Shown here piece by piece: positions 7,542-16,571 of a stretch of 26,320 bases of DNA. Below the pieces are notes generated by a model. It saw only the letters and a program-made list of their open reading frames with translations, searched no databases and was not told where the DNA came from. Position 1 is the stretch's first letter. The number at the start of each line of letters is the position of its first letter. This stretch comes from DSBN01 sp041686355 (GTDB taxonomy: Bacteria > Spirochaetota > Spirochaetia > DSM-16054 > Sediminispirochaetaceae), in the NCBI GenBank assembly GCA_041686355.1, contig JAWLDZ010000029.1:1-26320 (forward strand), in the 5' to 3' direction. The position numbers were made by a program, and so were the translations under genes.

Positions 7542-8774
7542 CTAAATAAACTGGCTGGGGAAAAGTTCCTTATGACCTTCCTCACTATGCGCCACCACCA
7601 GCGATCCCAAAGCTACTGTTACCATATCGATAAATACTGCAAAGCTGCTCAGCAGCGGGAGTATCGGATAGATAATCAGAAAGCCGTTTTCTATTCCACG
7701 GCCGTACAGTGTACACAATGCAGTGAGTGCAGCTGCTACTCCGAAACCCGGTACAGTACTTGAGAGCAGGGATGCCGCAATACTAATGCCAATAATCCAC
7801 GCAATCTCGACGAACCCAATGCCCAGGCTGGAATATGATTTAAGAATGACAATAAAAGTGATGCTGCTGACCATAGCGGTTCCCGCTTTTGCAAACAGAG
7901 CGAACAAGGGGATCGTAACCGAACCAATTTTTCTGGGCACCCCCAGGTTTTCTTTAATATGAGGTATCATGGGAACCAGACTGAAATAACTGTTTCCCGA
8001 AAAAAATGTCGCGATTGAGGGAGCCAAAATTCCATACAGATATTTATAAGGGTTTTGCCGGCCCGTAAGAAAATACACCAAAATCGGGTAGATGCAGAAA
8101 ATTATGAACACCACTAGAATACCAATCAACAAGAGTAATTCGGAGTACAGTTCTATCTCATCGGTTCTGCGCAAATGAACAACAAAAGAAGCAGATAGAA
8201 CAATCAGCCCAAACCCCAAAATTTCGTTCACAAATTTGGCGATATGGTAGAAGATACGGGTAAGGGAATCGAAAACTTGAACCACCGGACGGCTCAGTAC
8301 TTTGTCAAATGAAAAGTTGAGTCCCAGGAACAGTGCAAAGAAAACGATCGGGAACAGGATATTACCGTTACCGGTGAAGATATTAAACAGGTTGTTGGGA
8401 AATATCTGAAAGATAAGCTCCTGAAAACTTGGAAAAGAGTGCACTACTTCGGTTTCAACAATAATAGGTATTCGTTCGGGAGCAATCAATAATACCGCAG
8501 CTGTTCCAATTCCCACCAGCAGAGCTGCGGTTGCCGCAATAATAAGGAAACTCTTACCGATAACCGCCAATATCCGGCGGTCCATACGCAGGCGGTAAGT
8601 TCCGTAGGCCAGGGAGAAAAAGATCAATGGAAACAGGGCGTAACGCCCGATGTGGAGAACAATTTGGGCTGCAAATTGAAGGTTTTGGTAGAAGGCCTCA
8701 CCGGTTGGAAAGGCGTATATTCCGAGTAGAACCCCGATAGTTGCTGCAAGCAGGTACTTAATCCATAGTTTCAT
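7542..8774 (-). CDS. Divergent DAACS-type (dicarboxylate/amino acid:cation) symporter
   Basis: A 410-residue polytopic inner-membrane protein with the layout of the sodium:dicarboxylate/glutamate symporter family: about eight hydrophobic helices and two re-entrant loops. The HP1-like loop (FFSGNSYFSLVPMIPHIKENLG, about 257-278), a TM7-like segment and the HP2-like SSTVPGFGVAAALTA (338-352) are recognisable. The substrate-binding signatures are altered: the NMDGT position of TM7 reads AKAGT (295-299), and TM8 has DMVTVALG (383-390) in place of the D..xT..N pattern. The substrate may therefore not be a standard acidic amino acid. The start is uncertain: the ATG at 8774 begins a natural signal-like helix, but a TTG at 8813 is in frame. 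It is probably co-transcribed with the gene ending at 8831. Confidence 0.82.
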   Translation of the reverse strand: MKLWIKYLLAATIGVLLGIYAFPTGEAFYQNLQFAAQIVLHIGRYALFPLIFFSLAYGTYRLRMDRRILAVIGKSFLIIAATAALLVGIGTAAVLLIAPERIPIIVETEVVHSFPSFQELIFQIFPNNLFNIFTGNGNILFPIVFFALFLGLNFSFDKVLSRPVVQVFDSLTRIFYHIAKFVNEILGFGLIVLSASFVVHLRRTDEIELYSELLLLIGILVVFIIFCIYPILVYFLTGRQNPYKYLYGILAPSIATFFSGNSYFSLVPMIPHIKENLGVPRKIGSVTIPLFALFAKAGTAMVSSITFIVILKSYSSLGIGFVEIAWIIGISIAASLLSSTVPGFGVAAALTALCTLYGRGIENGFLIIYPILPLLSSFAVFIDMVTVALGSLVVAHSEEGHKELFPSQFI

Positions 8775-8830
8775 AGTACGGATACCATAGCCCTTTTCCA
8801 GGGGATGCGTCAATCTCGATAGTAATTTGT

Positions 8831-9502
8831 TTATCTGCCCTTTTGGCTAAAACTCAGAGCATTCCATACGGAACGATCGGTATGACGGTACCATTTGCCG
8901 TGGCTGCCGCGTGCCTTTTCCGTTAATGTACGGTGTACAAAGAGGGCGTAGTCGTCCGGAGTGCTGGCGTCGGAGGTGAAGCCGTTGATCATAATCGGTT
9001 CGTTCTGATACAGGGTGAACATACTGTCGGTGAAAGTTTTGATGCCTCCAATACCGACTGCATCAATCGGCGGCAGTACTTCAAGGCCGGAGGTGTGAAT
9101 TACTATCGAAAGTTGTCCCTGTTTTCGCTTTTGAAAATACCCCAGGACTTCCCGTAAAAAGTAGAGCCCCCCTTTTACGTAGTTATCGATGTAACTGTCG
9201 ATTGACGCCAGTCCCAGCTCATGAAGCGGTTTGTTTTCCATGAGAGTGCTGAATAAAAACACGACTTCATCAATTGAATCCCGCTTGTTCTCTGCTTCTA
9301 CCAACAGATTATGGATCGAAACAGAAGAGTGGCGTGTCCAGGGGATGATTGTTAAATGCTTATCTACCTCTTCCCCGGTGGAGCTGCCCCCCGGTTCACC
9401 TTCATCGGCTCGAATTACATGAGCGCCGTCATCAATAAAAAGTTCAGAGAGGCGCTGCCCAAGGGGGGAGGTGTTTCCATTTAACAATATTGTTTGATCC
9501 AT
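8831..9502 (-). CDS. SDR-like NAD(P)-binding protein without the YxxxK pair
   Basis: A 223-residue protein that looks like a short-chain dehydrogenase/reductase fold. It opens with a beta strand and glycine turn, ILLNGNTSPLGQRLSELF (about residues 5-22), in place of TGxxxGxG, and has the helix-strand alternation of a Rossmann fold, with SIVIHTSGLEV at the position of the catalytic-serine strand. The usual YxxxK is not visible; the region reads VGIGGIKTF. It may be a degenerate or non-catalytic SDR. The ATG at 9502 is preceded by GGAAG, and the more distal in-frame start lies upstream of a good promoter. It sits first in a probable two-gene unit with the symporter and diverges from nadE. Confidence 0.65.
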   Translation of the reverse strand: MDQTILLNGNTSPLGQRLSELFIDDGAHVIRADEGEPGGSSTGEEVDKHLTIIPWTRHSSVSIHNLLVEAENKRDSIDEVVFLFSTLMENKPLHELGLASIDSYIDNYVKGGLYFLREVLGYFQKRKQGQLSIVIHTSGLEVLPPIDAVGIGGIKTFTDSMFTLYQNEPIMINGFTSDASTPDDYALFVHRTLTEKARGSHGKWYRHTDRSVWNALSFSQKGR

Positions 9503-9510
9503 AGGCTTCC

Positions 9511-9540
9511 ATAGTAAATGAAAAAGAGTTTGAAATTCAA
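9511..9540 (-). promoter_or_regulatory. Promoter of the SDR-like/symporter unit
   Basis: Minus-strand TTGAAT (9535-9540) and TACTAT (9511-9516) are 18 bp apart. The -10 box ends 8 nt before the ATG at 9502. Its -35 box abuts that of the nadE promoter, and both share the TTGAA-A-TTCAA palindrome at 9530-9540. Confidence 0.55.
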
Positions 9541-9559
9541 GAAACATCTAATGTATGAT
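9530..9559 (+). promoter_or_regulatory. nadE promoter
   Basis: TTGAAA (9530-9535) and TATGAT (9554-9559) are 18 bp apart. This predicts an 18-nt leader up to the ATG at 9584 carrying an AAAGGG-like ribosome-binding site. Confidence 0.6.
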
Positions 9560-9583
9560 ACATAAAAAGGGATGGGTTTTATC

Positions 9584-11227
9584 ATGAAAATAGCTATTGG
9601 GCAAATAAACACAAAAATTGGTGATTTTGAAGGCAATGTGAACAAAATTATCCATACTGCAGAGCGAGCGGCGGAAGACTTAGCAGAGCTGCTGGTGATG
9701 CCCGAGATGTGTGTGTGCGGCTACCCTCCCATGGATTTATTGGATTACGACCTGTTTGTGCGTGAGAATCAGAAGGCCCTGCGTCGTCTGCAGCGGGAGC
9801 TGCCTTCGCAGGTTGCGGTGGCGGTTGGATACGTGGACCGAACCCTTGGTACCTCAGGTAAACCCTTGCAAAATGTGGTCTCAGTGTTGTTTAAGGGGAA
9901 AATTCTGCATACCCAGGCAAAAACCCTGCTGCCGACTTATGATGTGTTTGATGAAGCCCGCTATTTTGAACCCGCCACTGAACGGCGGGTGTGTGTGTTG
10001 GAGGGAAAGCGGATTGGAATAGCAATTTGTGAAGATATTTGGTGGGAGCAGGAACCGGTACCGGGCACCCGCTATACCGTTGATCCGGTCAAGGAGTTGA
10101 TGGATGCCGGGGCGGAGATTCTGTTGAGCCCCTCGGCATCCCCTTTTTTTACGAGAAAACAGGAGCTTCGGCGGGGATTACTGGAAAAAATCGGTCATGC
10201 CTCGGGCGTTCCAACGGTATATGTAAATATGGTCGGGGGAAATGACAACCTGATTTTCGACGGCTGTTCAATGATTACGGATGCCGGCGGACGAGTGGTA
10301 AAGTGTGCTCAGGAGTTTGCTGAAGATTACTTGGTATGTGATACCGAGGCTCAACACCAGACGACGGTATTGCCGCAGGGAGATGATAATGAGAAGCTGC
10401 GGAAAGCCCTGGTTATGGGTGTACGAGATTATGTGCATAAGTGTGGTTTTAAGCGGGTTCATCTGGGTCTGTCTGGGGGTATTGATTCGGCCTTAGTGGC
10501 GGTTATTGCAACCCAGGCGCTGGGGCCGGAGAATGTCCACTGTTTTGCCCTGCCATCACGCTACTCCTCCGATGCAAGCGAAAGCGATGCACGGCAGTTA
10601 GCCGATAATTTGGGTATTGGCTATGATATCCTGCCAATTGAAGAGCCCTTTAAGTCGGTCTTAGATGTGCTCGAGCCTGTTTTTGAGGGGAGAGAGCCGG
10701 ATGTGGCAGAGGAGAATGTGCAGGCCCGGATCCGCGGCCTTTTGTTGATGGCCTATTCGAATAAATTTGGGTCTCTCCTGCTTACTACCGGGAATAAGTC
10801 GGAATTGGCCACCGGATACTGTACTTTATACGGGGATATGGCCGGAGGTCTGGCGGTAATCGGCGATTTATTCAAGGGGCAGGTCTACGACTTGTGCAAC
10901 CATATTAACAGTGCTGAAGAGCTTATTCCACAGAATATTATCGACAGGCCCCCTTCGGCGGAGCTGCGGCCGGATCAAACTGACCAGGACAGTTTGCCCG
11001 AATACGAGGTTCTCGATGATATTCTTGAGCAGTACTTGCTCAAGAATAAGTCTGCTGTCGAAATATCCCAAACCGGGCATGATTTGGTGACGGTCCGTGA
11101 AATACTCAAACTGGTAGGACGCAATGAGTACAAGCGCCGGCAGGCACCTCCTGTGTTGAAGGTGTCGACCCGGGCCTTCGGTACAGGCCGCAGAATGCCG
11201 ATAGCAAGAAATATCTACGAAGCTTAG
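9584..11227 (+). CDS. nadE: Glutamine-dependent NAD+ synthetase
   Basis: This enzyme converts deamido-NAD to NAD+ using ATP and glutamine in the cytoplasm, the last step of NAD biosynthesis. The 547-residue protein has an N-terminal nitrilase-type glutaminase domain (1 to about 260) with the triad E41 (MPEMCVCGYP), K113 (QAKTLLPTYDVFDE) and C149 (IAICEDIWW), and a C-terminal synthetase domain with PP-loop SGGIDS (297-302) plus the TTGNKSELATGYCTLYGD block. Length and motifs are normal for the two-domain form. I chose the ATG at 9584 because the ATG at 9572 lies inside the AAAAGGGATGG ribosome-binding region. It converges on the amylase-family gene. Confidence 0.96.
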   Translation: MKIAIGQINTKIGDFEGNVNKIIHTAERAAEDLAELLVMPEMCVCGYPPMDLLDYDLFVRENQKALRRLQRELPSQVAVAVGYVDRTLGTSGKPLQNVVSVLFKGKILHTQAKTLLPTYDVFDEARYFEPATERRVCVLEGKRIGIAICEDIWWEQEPVPGTRYTVDPVKELMDAGAEILLSPSASPFFTRKQELRRGLLEKIGHASGVPTVYVNMVGGNDNLIFDGCSMITDAGGRVVKCAQEFAEDYLVCDTEAQHQTTVLPQGDDNEKLRKALVMGVRDYVHKCGFKRVHLGLSGGIDSALVAVIATQALGPENVHCFALPSRYSSDASESDARQLADNLGIGYDILPIEEPFKSVLDVLEPVFEGREPDVAEENVQARIRGLLLMAYSNKFGSLLLTTGNKSELATGYCTLYGDMAGGLAVIGDLFKGQVYDLCNHINSAEELIPQNIIDRPPSAELRPDQTDQDSLPEYEVLDDILEQYLLKNKSAVEISQTGHDLVTVREILKLVGRNEYKRRQAPPVLKVSTRAFGTGRRMPIARNIYEA

Positions 11228-11241
11228 AGGGTGAGATTGAA

Positions 11242-11269
11242 GGGTATGCAAAAATACTACTGCATACCC
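11242..11269. terminator. Hairpin between convergent nadE and amylase-family genes
   Basis: GGGTATGCA (11242-11250) pairs perfectly with TGCATACCC (11261-11269) around a 10-nt loop. It sits between the two convergent stop codons, so it may terminate both transcripts, but there is no clear T-run on either side. Confidence 0.5.
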
Positions 11270-11282
11270 CTCAGGTTACATG

Positions 11283-14200
11283 CTAAGTGACACTACTTTC
11301 CAGCAGCAGTTCTACGCGGTATTCCGCCGACTCCTCAGCCTGCAGCCAGTGCGTGATACAAGCAAAGACCTCTTCCGATTGTACCCCGCTTTTCCCGGAC
11401 TGTATCTGGGTGAGCAGGGCAATCGTATGAAGCCACCAGAACAGTTCCTGCATTGATTCGCCCTTATACCACTCTTGGTTGTTGTCATGGTGCAGGTCAA
11501 GAAAAGTCGCGGTAAAGGGTTCCCGAATAATTTGTTCTAAGACCAGCGCGGAAGCCGGGGTGGGGTTATCAGTGGGGAGCATGGTGTCGGGGGATGACCC
11601 GCCGTTATCGAGCAGGCTGAGCCAGTTTTGTTGCGAGACGGTAACTAAGATCAAATTATAAAGGTGAGAAAACGATCGTTCTTCAAGGTCCAATTCGCGA
11701 AAGGACTTTTCAAATTGCTGGGGCAGCAGCAAATCGGCAGCCCCCTCGGCGGCGGTGCTGTAGTTTGAGTCGTTTTGTAGGAACTCTTGCAGCGGAGCGA
11801 GCAGGGCCCATGCGAGCATGAGTAAGGGAGTCTCCGGCATTATCGTCAGGCCGCGGTGATAATAGCCTTCACGGGTAGGGGGGTGGGGGAGGATCAATGG
11901 ATTACTTGAGCTTGAGAGTGTGCCGATGGCTTCGAGATTCTTCTGAAAATGCTTGATGGCTGCAGCTTTATTCCCGCTGTTGCCGTATCCAAGGCGCAAG
12001 CATTCATCCAGAAAGTCATCGTAGTAGGACCAGTAATCGTCGAAGGATATCTTTTTTAGGCCGGTTCCCTTATAGAGTGCCTGGCGAATCGGTGTAATCA
12101 GCGGTGACTGCAGAAAGCGCTTAAAGGCCAAGTGGATTGGCTCGAGAAAAAGCTCTTTCTTGCGGAGTTCGATATCATAGATACCGCGGCCGTCTAGGGT
12201 TTCGTACAATTTCCGGTACAGGCCGTCCGTGTCTTGTACCTGATAAAAATCAAGATACACGTGGCTCTGATATCCATGCAGGTGGATAAACATCCCCTGC
12301 TGATGCAGAGCAGTGTTCTCGCGAATAAACCATTTGTCCGAACGCTGTTCCCGAAAAATGCAAAAGTAATTGTGTTCGTTTAAGATCTGCAGCCCTTCGG
12401 CCAGGGAGTACTGCCTGGCGCTGCGATTGCCGGCGGCATCCTTTATGGCAAAGGGCGATGAGCTAGTGATGCGGCCGGCGGTTGAATTGAAGGCGTTGTT
12501 GTAGGTTACCAGGGCCGTCTCATTCCCGCTGCGGTTGCTGTAGGCGAATACGTTGTGGTCGACTTCGCCGTTCTCACGGTACATGTCATACAGCCGGAAG
12601 TTCTCCGAATCGGCAAAGAGGTACCGCTTTTTCATCAAAGGGAAGATCGACTGATAGTGCCGGTTGATCAGGTTCCAATTTGGAATTTCGTTCCAATAGG
12701 CCCGCCGGTATTCCATCCCGTATTTTTCATGGTAGCCTTCAATCTGTCCGTGTCCGAACATCGGCAGTCCGGGCATCGTGACCATCAGGGTGCAGACTCC
12801 AAAGTATTTATCACCGTCGCCAAACTGAGCAATGGCGGTGTCCTCATCGGGGTTGTTCATGAAATTTACGAAGCGTTTGAGGATCTCCGGTTCAAAGCTA
12901 ATGGTACTTTTAATGGTGTTTTTGTATTTTTCATTCTCTTCACTTTTCAGCATATTCATAAATGCACTGTTATAGACACGATGCATTCCGAGGGTCCGTA
13001 CAAAAAACCCCTCCATCATCCAAAAAGCCTCTGCCAGCAACAGGGTGTCCGGGGCTTCCGCAGCTACCCGGTCCACGACCTCACGCCAGAACTCCTGGGG
13101 CATGCTGCGGTAGAACTCCTCGTTGCTCATACCGTGCTGGGAGCGGCCGGGAATGTCGCCGCCGCTGCCGGGAGCGGGGTACCAGAGGCGATGGATATGC
13201 TTACGGGCCAGGGTCATGGCTGCGTCGAAGCGTATAATGGAGAAGTTATGGGCTACATGCAGGATGGTCTGAATCAAGGCCTCCCGGGTCTCATGGTTCA
13301 GAAAATCTAACTGGGCGGTATCGTTCCACGGCATGGAAGTTCCGTCGTTCCCGTGGTAGATGTATCGGGTTTGCCGGCTAGGAAAGTGCTGCCATTTGAA
13401 GGTCAGGGCGGCATCGGTGCGGTCGTAATAGTGGTCTTCGAGGTATATACCGATATCCGGATGATCGGATAGATTCTGGCTGTTATAGGTGTAGGACGGG
13501 TAGGGTGCCTCCGGCAACTGTAAAAACCAGTCCGGGTGGTCGTAGACCCAGTCCCCGTCAATACCGGTGTGGTTAGGAACCATATCACTGGCCAGCCGAA
13601 TTCCTCGTCGGTTGCAGCGATCGGCTAAATTATGCAGGGCTTCCCATCCGCCCAGTTCATCCGCAATTTCATAGCGCTTCAGAGAGTATGCGGAGGCCTC
13701 GGCCTCAGGATTACCACAAGAACGCTTAATGGTTTTAGATGCGGCACTTCGCTCCCACAGTCCGATCAGCCAGAGGGAGTTAAAGCCCATATCAGCCAGA
13801 CGGTTCAACTCCTCATCGGGAATTTGGTCCAGCCGGTGAATTGCCCTGCCGTAGGAGCGGGTAAGTTGATCAAGCCACACGAGGGCGCTTTTTGCCAGTA
13901 AAACCACCTGGGGCATCCAGACGGTGTCCTGACTAAAGGCTTCATAATCAAATTCCAGGCTGGAGTAATCGGGGGTTCTGCTGGGACCTGGTCCAGGAGG
14001 AAAACTTGGGCGCTGCTCCTCTTTTAAGTAATCAATGCCGCGAAGCAGTTTTTCGGCATAGGGACCCAAATACTCTTTCCAATGGCTCACCACGTAATGT
14101 AGCTGGGCTAGAATGCTGTGGGGGGCCTCATGGGCGGGTACCTGCAGAAAATCGATCAAGTTAAGAGCCGTATCTCCAACTCCGGGGAGTTGTTCGAAGA

Positions 14201-14828
14201 AGAGGTATGCGGTTTTTACTAGCTGTTCATAATTACTTTCGGTGGTGAGGGCTGTGTCATCAATCAGTTCATGGTACAGCTTTAAGGCCGGGTTAAGATT
14301 ACTCAACCACACCAGCAGCATCTCTTCGAGATATATTTCTGTATTGGGTCGCTGCTGATCAGATTTGTGCAGATGCTCCTCCGCACTCTCGGCTCCGCTG
14401 TATACCGGAGCGGGGGGATAATGGTCGATCATCGCTGTGAGGGTATCTTCGACTTGCGCATCACCAAGCTCTTCTCTGAGATGCTGTTCCAGCTGAGAAA
14501 AGATATTAGCGCCGTGCTCCTCGATATAGAGATGAACCACATGGTGCGAGATCTCGTGCAACAGCGCCAGGGCATATACTTCTGCAGCAGAAGCTCTCAG
14601 TTGGGGATAGCGGTTTACATTTCTTTTTTTGTTGATGGCCTCGACCAGTTGGACTACCGCTTTTCGGTCGGTGCTGATTACATGACCCTCTTTAGAAAAA
14701 AGGGCCTCAGAAAATTGATAAAGGTTGCGTGAAAAACGGGATATGTGAAACCAGACACGTGTCTGGGACAGCCCTCCATGATTTGTTTTTGACTGGCTTA
14801 AATAGAAATTTTGGAATGAATACTGCAT
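11283..14828 (-). CDS. Large GH13 alpha-amylase-family protein with N-terminal HExxH
   Basis: An 1181-residue protein with a GH13 catalytic barrel in the middle. The four conserved regions are visible: DMVPNHTG (415-422), IIRFDAAMTL with presumed nucleophile D535, LLLAEAF with acid/base E600, and NNPDED (658-663) in place of the usual xxNHD, with D661 or D663 as third acid. The substrate is presumably an alpha-glucan, but specificity cannot be read. About 330 residues precede the barrel and about 400 follow it. The N-terminal part has HEISHH (91-96), matching HExxH, inside a helix (AAEVYALALLHEISHHVV). No secretion signal is seen, so it should be cytoplasmic. The ATG at 14828 follows GAGGAG. 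It lies downstream of the BFN and butyrate kinase genes on the same strand (36-bp gap). It is much longer than ordinary amylases. Confidence 0.88.
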   Translation of the reverse strand: MQYSFQNFYLSQSKTNHGGLSQTRVWFHISRFSRNLYQFSEALFSKEGHVISTDRKAVVQLVEAINKKRNVNRYPQLRASAAEVYALALLHEISHHVVHLYIEEHGANIFSQLEQHLREELGDAQVEDTLTAMIDHYPPAPVYSGAESAEEHLHKSDQQRPNTEIYLEEMLLVWLSNLNPALKLYHELIDDTALTTESNYEQLVKTAYLFFEQLPGVGDTALNLIDFLQVPAHEAPHSILAQLHYVVSHWKEYLGPYAEKLLRGIDYLKEEQRPSFPPGPGPSRTPDYSSLEFDYEAFSQDTVWMPQVVLLAKSALVWLDQLTRSYGRAIHRLDQIPDEELNRLADMGFNSLWLIGLWERSAASKTIKRSCGNPEAEASAYSLKRYEIADELGGWEALHNLADRCNRRGIRLASDMVPNHTGIDGDWVYDHPDWFLQLPEAPYPSYTYNSQNLSDHPDIGIYLEDHYYDRTDAALTFKWQHFPSRQTRYIYHGNDGTSMPWNDTAQLDFLNHETREALIQTILHVAHNFSIIRFDAAMTLARKHIHRLWYPAPGSGGDIPGRSQHGMSNEEFYRSMPQEFWREVVDRVAAEAPDTLLLAEAFWMMEGFFVRTLGMHRVYNSAFMNMLKSEENEKYKNTIKSTISFEPEILKRFVNFMNNPDEDTAIAQFGDGDKYFGVCTLMVTMPGLPMFGHGQIEGYHEKYGMEYRRAYWNEIPNWNLINRHYQSIFPLMKKRYLFADSENFRLYDMYRENGEVDHNVFAYSNRSGNETALVTYNNAFNSTAGRITSSSPFAIKDAAGNRSARQYSLAEGLQILNEHNYFCIFREQRSDKWFIRENTALHQQGMFIHLHGYQSHVYLDFYQVQDTDGLYRKLYETLDGRGIYDIELRKKELFLEPIHLAFKRFLQSPLITPIRQALYKGTGLKKISFDDYWSYYDDFLDECLRLGYGNSGNKAAAIKHFQKNLEAIGTLSSSSNPLILPHPPTREGYYHRGLTIMPETPLLMLAWALLAPLQEFLQNDSNYSTAAEGAADLLLPQQFEKSFRELDLEERSFSHLYNLILVTVSQQNWLSLLDNGGSSPDTMLPTDNPTPASALVLEQIIREPFTATFLDLHHDNNQEWYKGESMQELFWWLHTIALLTQIQSGKSGVQSEEVFACITHWLQAEESAEYRVELLLESSVT

Positions 14829-14864
14829 GGATGCTCCTCAGAGACAACGCCTACTGAAGGGTTA

Positions 14865-15416
14865 TCAACTATTATCTTCGAGTTCTTTCATTTTATCACG
14901 GATTCGGGCGGCCTCTTCGTAGTTTTCCTCCGTTACTGCCTGGTCGAGCTTTTGCTGGAGCTCCTCCTTCTCTTGTTTCAGAGGGTCAACGTCAGTCTCG
15001 ATGGGCTGTTCGCTAATGGAACTGAGGGGGATTCCCGCCTCGTCAACTACCGCCTCTTCAATATATAAAGGGCATTTGTGGCGCACGGCTATACCCATTG
15101 CATCCGAAGGCCGGGCATCAATTGAAAGGGAGGTATCAGCTTTGGATAAAATTAGTTTGGCAAAAAAGGTACCCTCTTTGAGGGAAGTGATTTCAATACG
15201 CTCCAGCTCTACTTCCAGCTCTTTGAGCAATGAAAGAAATAGGTCGTGGGTCAAAGGGCGGGGCATAGGAACATTACCCATACCTATAAGGATAGATTGG
15301 GTTTCCAATTGTCCAATGAATATAGGAACTGCAAGCTCAGCTCCAAGCGGGCGTACTAATACGGCATTTCCCTGGTCGGTACGTGCGACTGTCCAAATTT
15401 CAGCTTCTACTAACAT
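14865..15416 (-). CDS. BFN (bifunctional nuclease, DUF151) domain protein with UVR motif
   Basis: A 183-residue protein. The N-terminal part (1 to about 135) is a BFN/DUF151 domain, recognisable from LVRPLGAELAVPIFIGQLE, RPLTHDLF and the SIDARPSDAMGIAVR signature. The C-terminal end (about 149-178) is a UvrB/UvrC interaction motif, KLDQAVTEENYEEAARIRDK. Similar BFN-UVR proteins are widespread; the BFN fold has reported nuclease activity in some members, but the role here is unknown. The ATG at 15416 is preceded by GGGGGAAGGG. It is the middle gene of a buk-BFN-amylase row on the minus strand. Confidence 0.9.
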   Translation of the reverse strand: MLVEAEIWTVARTDQGNAVLVRPLGAELAVPIFIGQLETQSILIGMGNVPMPRPLTHDLFLSLLKELEVELERIEITSLKEGTFFAKLILSKADTSLSIDARPSDAMGIAVRHKCPLYIEEAVVDEAGIPLSSISEQPIETDVDPLKQEKEELQQKLDQAVTEENYEEAARIRDKMKELEDNS

Positions 15417-15477
15417 TATGCCCTTCCCCCACTATGGTAGGATAAGACATTTCCGGCGTGATATCAATATATTGAGC

Positions 15478-16548
15478 TTAGTTGTAAGTCTGAGCTTCAT
15501 CTTCCCCGCGAAGTACTCGCAGGGCCGCATCCCGCAGGGCTTCAATTTCGCCTTCGCCGGGATAGATAAGAACCCGGCTGATGAACTCAACCCTTTCTTT
15601 GATAAGAGTGGTAAGCCGATCGTTGTAGGCCAGTCCGCCGGTGAGGATTATCCCGTCAAGACGGCCGGAGAACACGCTTGCCAGAGCCCCGATTTCTTTG
15701 GCTACCTGATACGCCATAGCTTGAAAGACAAGTTCCGCAAGCTCTTCCCCCTTTTGTCCCCGTTGATCGACTTCACGTCCGTCGGAGGTGCCGAGATAGG
15801 CCATAAAACCGCCTTTGCCCTTGAGCATTTTCATAATCTCTTTCTGTGTATATTTACCGGAGAAGCAGAGCTCTACCAACTGTCCCGCAGGCAGGGTGCC
15901 GGAGCGCTCCGGAGAAAAAGGGCCTTCTCCGTTTAATGCGTTATTTACATCAATAACTTCTCCATTTTTATGAGCGCCAACCGAGATGCCCCCTCCCATA
16001 TGAGCTACAATTAAATTGGACTGTTCGTACGATTTTTCCATTTCTGCAGCTGCCCTGCGTGCGACTGCTTTTTGATTCAGGGCGTGAAATATTGATATCC
16101 GCGGCAGTTCCGGATGTCCGGAGATACGGGCAAGGGGCTGTAATTCATCCACCACCACCGGATCGGCAATAAGGCTGGGTGCTTGAGATGTGTGAGCAAT
16201 TTCATGGGCAATTAGTCCGCCCAGATTGCTGGCGTGCTGGCCGCTTACTCCTGCCCGAAGGTCTTCGGTCATACGCTCGTTTACCGCCCAGACTCCACCG
16301 GGGATGGGCTTTAGAAGCCCTCCCCGGCCGATTACCGCGTCGAAGCTGCTGGGCTCGATACCTTCGGATTTTAAGCTTTCCTGAATGATATTTGAGCGGA
16401 AATCATACTGATCGGTTATACTGTCAAATTGGGCTAGCTCATCGGCATCATGACGAATAGTCTCGTTAAGGATCTCCTGCTCAGCTTCAAAAACTGCAAT
16501 TTTAGTGGATGTTGATCCGGGGTTAATTACTAGTATTCTTTCCTTCAT
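15478..16548 (-). CDS. buk: Butyrate kinase
   Basis: A 356-residue acetokinase-family (ASKHA) enzyme that interconverts butyryl phosphate plus ADP with butyrate plus ATP, a substrate-level phosphorylation step of butyrate or branched-chain acid metabolism. The phosphate-binding loop NPGSTSTKIAVF (9-20), the HALNQKAVARR stretch, NLIVAHMGGGISVGAHKNG and the late IILTGGLAYN adenosine motif fit Buk better than acetate kinase. The ATG at 16548 follows AGGAG. A phosphotransbutyrylase gene, the usual partner, is not in the window. The kinase may act on isobutyrate or other short acids, because Buk-family members vary in chain preference. Confidence 0.93.
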   Translation of the reverse strand: MKERILVINPGSTSTKIAVFEAEQEILNETIRHDADELAQFDSITDQYDFRSNIIQESLKSEGIEPSSFDAVIGRGGLLKPIPGGVWAVNERMTEDLRAGVSGQHASNLGGLIAHEIAHTSQAPSLIADPVVVDELQPLARISGHPELPRISIFHALNQKAVARRAAAEMEKSYEQSNLIVAHMGGGISVGAHKNGEVIDVNNALNGEGPFSPERSGTLPAGQLVELCFSGKYTQKEIMKMLKGKGGFMAYLGTSDGREVDQRGQKGEELAELVFQAMAYQVAKEIGALASVFSGRLDGIILTGGLAYNDRLTTLIKERVEFISRVLIYPGEGEIEALRDAALRVLRGEDEAQTYN

Positions 16549-16571
16549 AATATTATCTCCTTTACCATGCC

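Noticed and set aside
12555..13310. Long open frame on the plus strand opposite the amylase-family gene
   Set aside because: It has no family features or ribosome-binding site and lies wholly antisense to a gene with clear GH13 motifs.
15001..15936. 311-codon open frame on the plus strand across the BFN and buk genes
   Set aside because: It overlaps two well-supported genes in antisense and its translation shows no coherent domain.
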